The position numbers and the translations under genes are program-made. This document shows positions 61,092 to 64,000 of a stretch of DNA of 64,000 nucleotides, piece by piece; the first letter of the stretch is position 1; every line of letters starts with the position of its first letter. The stretch is taken from assembly GCF_016808095.1 (NCBI RefSeq), contig NC_068971.1, positions 25,440,131 to 25,504,130 on the forward strand. Reading direction: 5' to 3'. The notes under the pieces are model-generated. The model was not told the origin of the DNA. It was given only the letters and a program-made list of their open reading frames with translations, and searched no databases. The stretch comes from Vigna angularis (lineage: Eukaryota; Streptophyta; Magnoliopsida; Fabales; Fabaceae).

Positions 61092-61690
61092 TATGGTATT
61101 TTCAGACGATTATTTCGTTTAATGCTAAGCGTATAGACGATTTTCTCTTAATAGTATAATCTCATTTTCTCCACCCTTATTTGAGAAACATCAAAAGGGG
61201 ATGAAAGAAGAGACATCACATCCCGGCACAAGAGAAGGAAGGAAAGAGAAGCAAGGGTGGAAGGGGGATTAGATGTTCAATGAAGGGTTAAGGGTAAAGA
61301 GAGAGGGGATGAAAGAAATGGGTTGAAAGTTAGGTAAAGTGAGGTTTGACCGTGAAGGTGGTAGGTTAGGTGAAAGAACTACTTGCGTAAGACAAGTAAG
61401 TTTTGAATACTATGGTAGCAAGGAATGTTGGGTTATCATATTTATCTTGGTCTAGTGATCGGATGAGACAGTGATAAAATGAGATGATGATGACAGACTA
61501 GAGGTTTTGAAGAAGGCTTCATTGGTTTGGAATGTTGAGAGTTTGAGAGATCAGAGATTTGAAAGAGCATGAAGGTGCGAGAAAGAACGAGAGTTAAGCC
61601 TTTCGAGAGAATGTGTTAAGAATGCGAAAAGTAGAGTCGAGTTTGTGTAAGAAAAGAAAGGCCTTAAATCTTTGAGTTCTTTGCTTTCTT
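61092..61690. other. Unassigned G/A-rich stretch
   Basis: 61180-61660 is purine-rich on the plus strand ('gagaggggatgaaag', 'gaaagaacgagag'). It could be leader or flank sequence of the neighbouring Copia element. No frame is recognisable. Confidence 0.3.
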
Positions 61691-62797
61691 GAAATCAATA
61701 AACAAATAGTAATGAATCAACAAGTAGATAAAGAGTAGAGAAAGATCAACACAAACAATCTATATTGGTTCGGCTATCACAAGCCTACATCTAGTCCTCC
61801 TTCAACAACTTTAGTTGAAGAAAATCCATTATAATTGATTGAGTATACAGAAATACAGAGATAACCCTCTCAATGCACTCCTCTCACGACTCAAAATCAA
61901 TATAGCAATACAAAAGATGAACAACCTCAATCTCTTATAAACCAAGAGCAATCACAAAACTTAACTCCTGACAAACCCACACAGGTACACAATACACAGA
62001 GTGTTTATGAGTAACTTGGTCTTTTAGACACACTCTTCTAGTGTAGATTGAATCATAACCACTTTAGCACAAAGCCTTGAATGAATCTTGATGGGTAATC
62101 AACCAATGAAGTGTAGATTCTCCAAGAGAATGTTAGTATTTGACAAATGATTCTTTGAAATAGGTTTCAAGTCACATATTTATAGGATTTTCAAATCCTG
62201 TCGCATTATAATCAATTATGTTAATTGCATAATCAGTTATGCTTTTTCTCTATTTTAACATATTATCCTATACACATAATCAATTATTTAAATACTTAAG
62301 CCTATCATTGATTCATTTAACAATCTTAACATATTAGGCTATTTGTATAATAAATTAGATTATTTCTCTTTTTTAATCGATTAAAAAATTTATGTAATCG
62401 ATTAATTCTACACTTGTTTATATTAGTCATCCATTAGTCATTTTTAACATATTATCTCACTTATATAACAGATTATACATTTTCTCTGTTTTAATTGGTT
62501 TTGCAACCTGTATAATCGATTACAACATAGCAGTTTGGCCTTGTTATACTTTCTAAGTCATATGGTTAAATCTAACAGATTATATACCTGGTTTAATCAA
62601 TTATTTATACCAGAAATGAAATTATCAACATGTTTTAAGCATGATTCATTCAACAATAATGGATTCACATATATAGCACAAACATGATCCAGATAAAACA
62701 TTTGTTATGTCATTTGTTGTACAAGAAACCATTGAACCATTTTATTGTTCATCATAAAAAATTAAGACATAGAGAGGTTAAAGCTCCCCTATCAACA
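61690..62797 (-). repeat. 3' LTR of a minus-strand Ty1/Copia element
   Basis: On the minus strand the LTR starts TGTTGATAGGGG at 62797, directly after the purine tract AAAAAAAGGGAGAGAT (62798-62813), the classical Copia arrangement. The lower end is uncertain (about 61690) because the other LTR lies outside the window. The interior contains many degenerate copies of the palindrome TAATCGATTA. Confidence 0.6.
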
Positions 62798-62813
62798 ATC
62801 TCTCCCTTTTTTT
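62798..62813 (-). other. Polypurine tract of the Copia element
   Basis: Read on the minus strand, this is a 16-nt purine-rich run ending GGGAGAGAT just before TGTTGA. Confidence 0.65.
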
Positions 62814-63690
62814 ATGATGACCAACAAAAAACATGTTTTCAGTTACTCTTCCCCTTTGGGCATCAGCAAAAAAAATGGTAGAGCAAACACGTAACATGGA
62901 ATAAATGTGTGCTAAAAACATCAAAAGTACTTACAAACCATTTAAGAATATGATGCTCCCCATATCACAAAGAGATATAACACTATGAAAGTGTGTGAGA
63001 AGATATGAATGGTATCAAAGTATATCATTGCTCAATGTCATAATTCAAAACAATATATAAGAGTTATTTAACTTGTATTAGAGAAAGTGTACTGATTTCA
63101 CATGACAGAGCATTTGATATCAAGGTCTTTTCACAATACTCATATAATGTACAAAATGTAGATGAAGCAATGATTATTATTGCATATATGACAATATGAT
63201 ACCAGTTATTATGCAACAAAAAATATGATACATGTATAAGCAAAGTTGTAGCAGAGATAAGAAGAGATGATTCATCTCAAAATTATGCATATTTCACATT
63301 ATATGATGGATTTCAAAGTGAATTTGTGTTATATGCAACATATGACATGTATATCATACTAAACATGTATATTTTGAAATTTTAAACTTGTTCAGTAGTC
63401 CAAAAATGTAGTTATAAATTTATGAAATCATATTCAATGACATAATCGATTATATTATTAGTGTAACAAATTAAAAACTATAGTAATGGTCATTTAACAT
63501 ATTATGCCATTCATTTAATATGTTAAAATGCGTAGATATGGTTATAAACAGAGTATATGATTATAGAACCTATTTTGATCACTTTATAACCTGCAAAAAC
63601 ATATTTCTCAACATTGTGCATTGTTAGTATCTAAAAAATATGATAGGTACAACAGTTTTACAATAATGTGCGTGAGCAATGAATGTAAAT
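62814..63690 (-). other. Non-coding region between Copia pol and its 3' LTR
   Basis: AT-rich, no frame recognisable. Scattered 'ataatcgattat' and 'taacatattat' words at 63430-63545 resemble those in the LTR. Confidence 0.4.
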
Positions 63691-63694
63691 GAAA

Positions 63695-64000
63695 TAATAT
63701 GCAATTTCAGAATGCTTTTCAAACTCATACTGCACAACTTTGATCTAGAATGCCTAATTCATTTATGATTGTATAAAATCTTTCCTTTGACAATGGTTTT
63801 GTAAAGATGTCAGTCCATTAGTGTAAAGTATATACAAATTCAATTTTGCATTCACCTCTAAGATACCATAAATCAATTGTCTGTGTTCCCTTAAGATGCT
63901 TCATAATCCTTTCTACAACAGTTAAGTGTGATTCTTTCGGACAAGACTGAAATCTAGCACATAAACACACATTATGCATGATATTTGGACGACTAACAAT
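63695..64000 (-). pseudogene. C-terminal end of Copia pol (RNase H) with an internal deletion
   Basis: Minus strand from 64000 down: 'ESHLTVVERIMKHLKGT', 'LWYLRG', then directly 'KIEFVYT', a stop, and 'DIFTKPLSKERFYTIINELG'. These are the well-known start and end blocks of the Copia RNase H region. The core between them ('GYSDADWAGD...' in intact elements) is missing, so about 100 residues appear to be deleted. The rest of the polyprotein would lie beyond the right edge of the window. Confidence 0.75.

Overview
The window looks like nuclear DNA from a dicot plant, most likely a legume. It is strongly AT-rich, has many long (AT)n microsatellites, one spliced receptor-like cytoplasmic kinase gene and a dense layer of nested transposable elements. 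The legume assignment is inference from the style of the repeat families; no marker gene proves it. I saw no tRNA, rRNA, CRISPR array or bacterial-type operon. All judgements were made by eye, without database searches.

Layout. 1-585 is the 3' end of an LTR-like dispersed repeat. About 4.1-7.2 kb is a decayed CACTA transposon with a ~135-bp subterminal tandem array and a TNP2-type transposase pseudogene. 9354-12111 is the only convincing host gene, a six-exon RLCK-VII (APK1/PBL-type) kinase of 410 codons. 14.5-16.8 kb holds a second, interrupted copy of the CACTA terminal region. 18.2-19.6 kb holds a retroelement gag fragment followed by what looks like a captured piece of a host DUF632 gene. 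23228-28160 is a complete, apparently non-coding LTR element with 361-bp LTRs, TSD ACACT and an interior made largely of TTCGGCC-type repeats. 29.7-30.1 kb is a Copia fragment. 32.85-35.1 kb is a CACTA-like relic with a short complete CACTA element (33172-34084, TSD TAT) inside it. 36.9-40.4 kb is a repeat of the same family as 1-585, split by a hAT element (38699-40336, 8-bp TSD); two more diverged copies lie at 41.4-44.0 kb. 44170-46152 is a Mutator-like element with 9-bp TSD that carries a nucleotide-sugar-transporter gene fragment (Pack-MULE). 49918-59550 is a nearly complete Ty3/Gypsy Tat-lineage retrotransposon with 738-bp LTRs and TSD ATTTC. It has gag, protease, RT, two RNase H domains, integrase and a spliced gene on the opposite strand. 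The right edge (61.7-64 kb) is the 3' end of a minus-strand Copia element.

How the parts relate. The non-coding LTR element at 23-28 kb shares its cis signals with the Tat element at 50-59.5 kb: primer-binding site, polypurine block, a U5 motif, and a 29-nt hairpin repeated two or three times near the 3' end. This suggests that a Tat-type element mobilises the non-coding one in trans. By-eye LTR differences are about 8/738 for the Tat element and 12/361 for the non-coding one, so both insertions are fairly recent and the Tat element is the younger. Its pol frame is nevertheless already broken.
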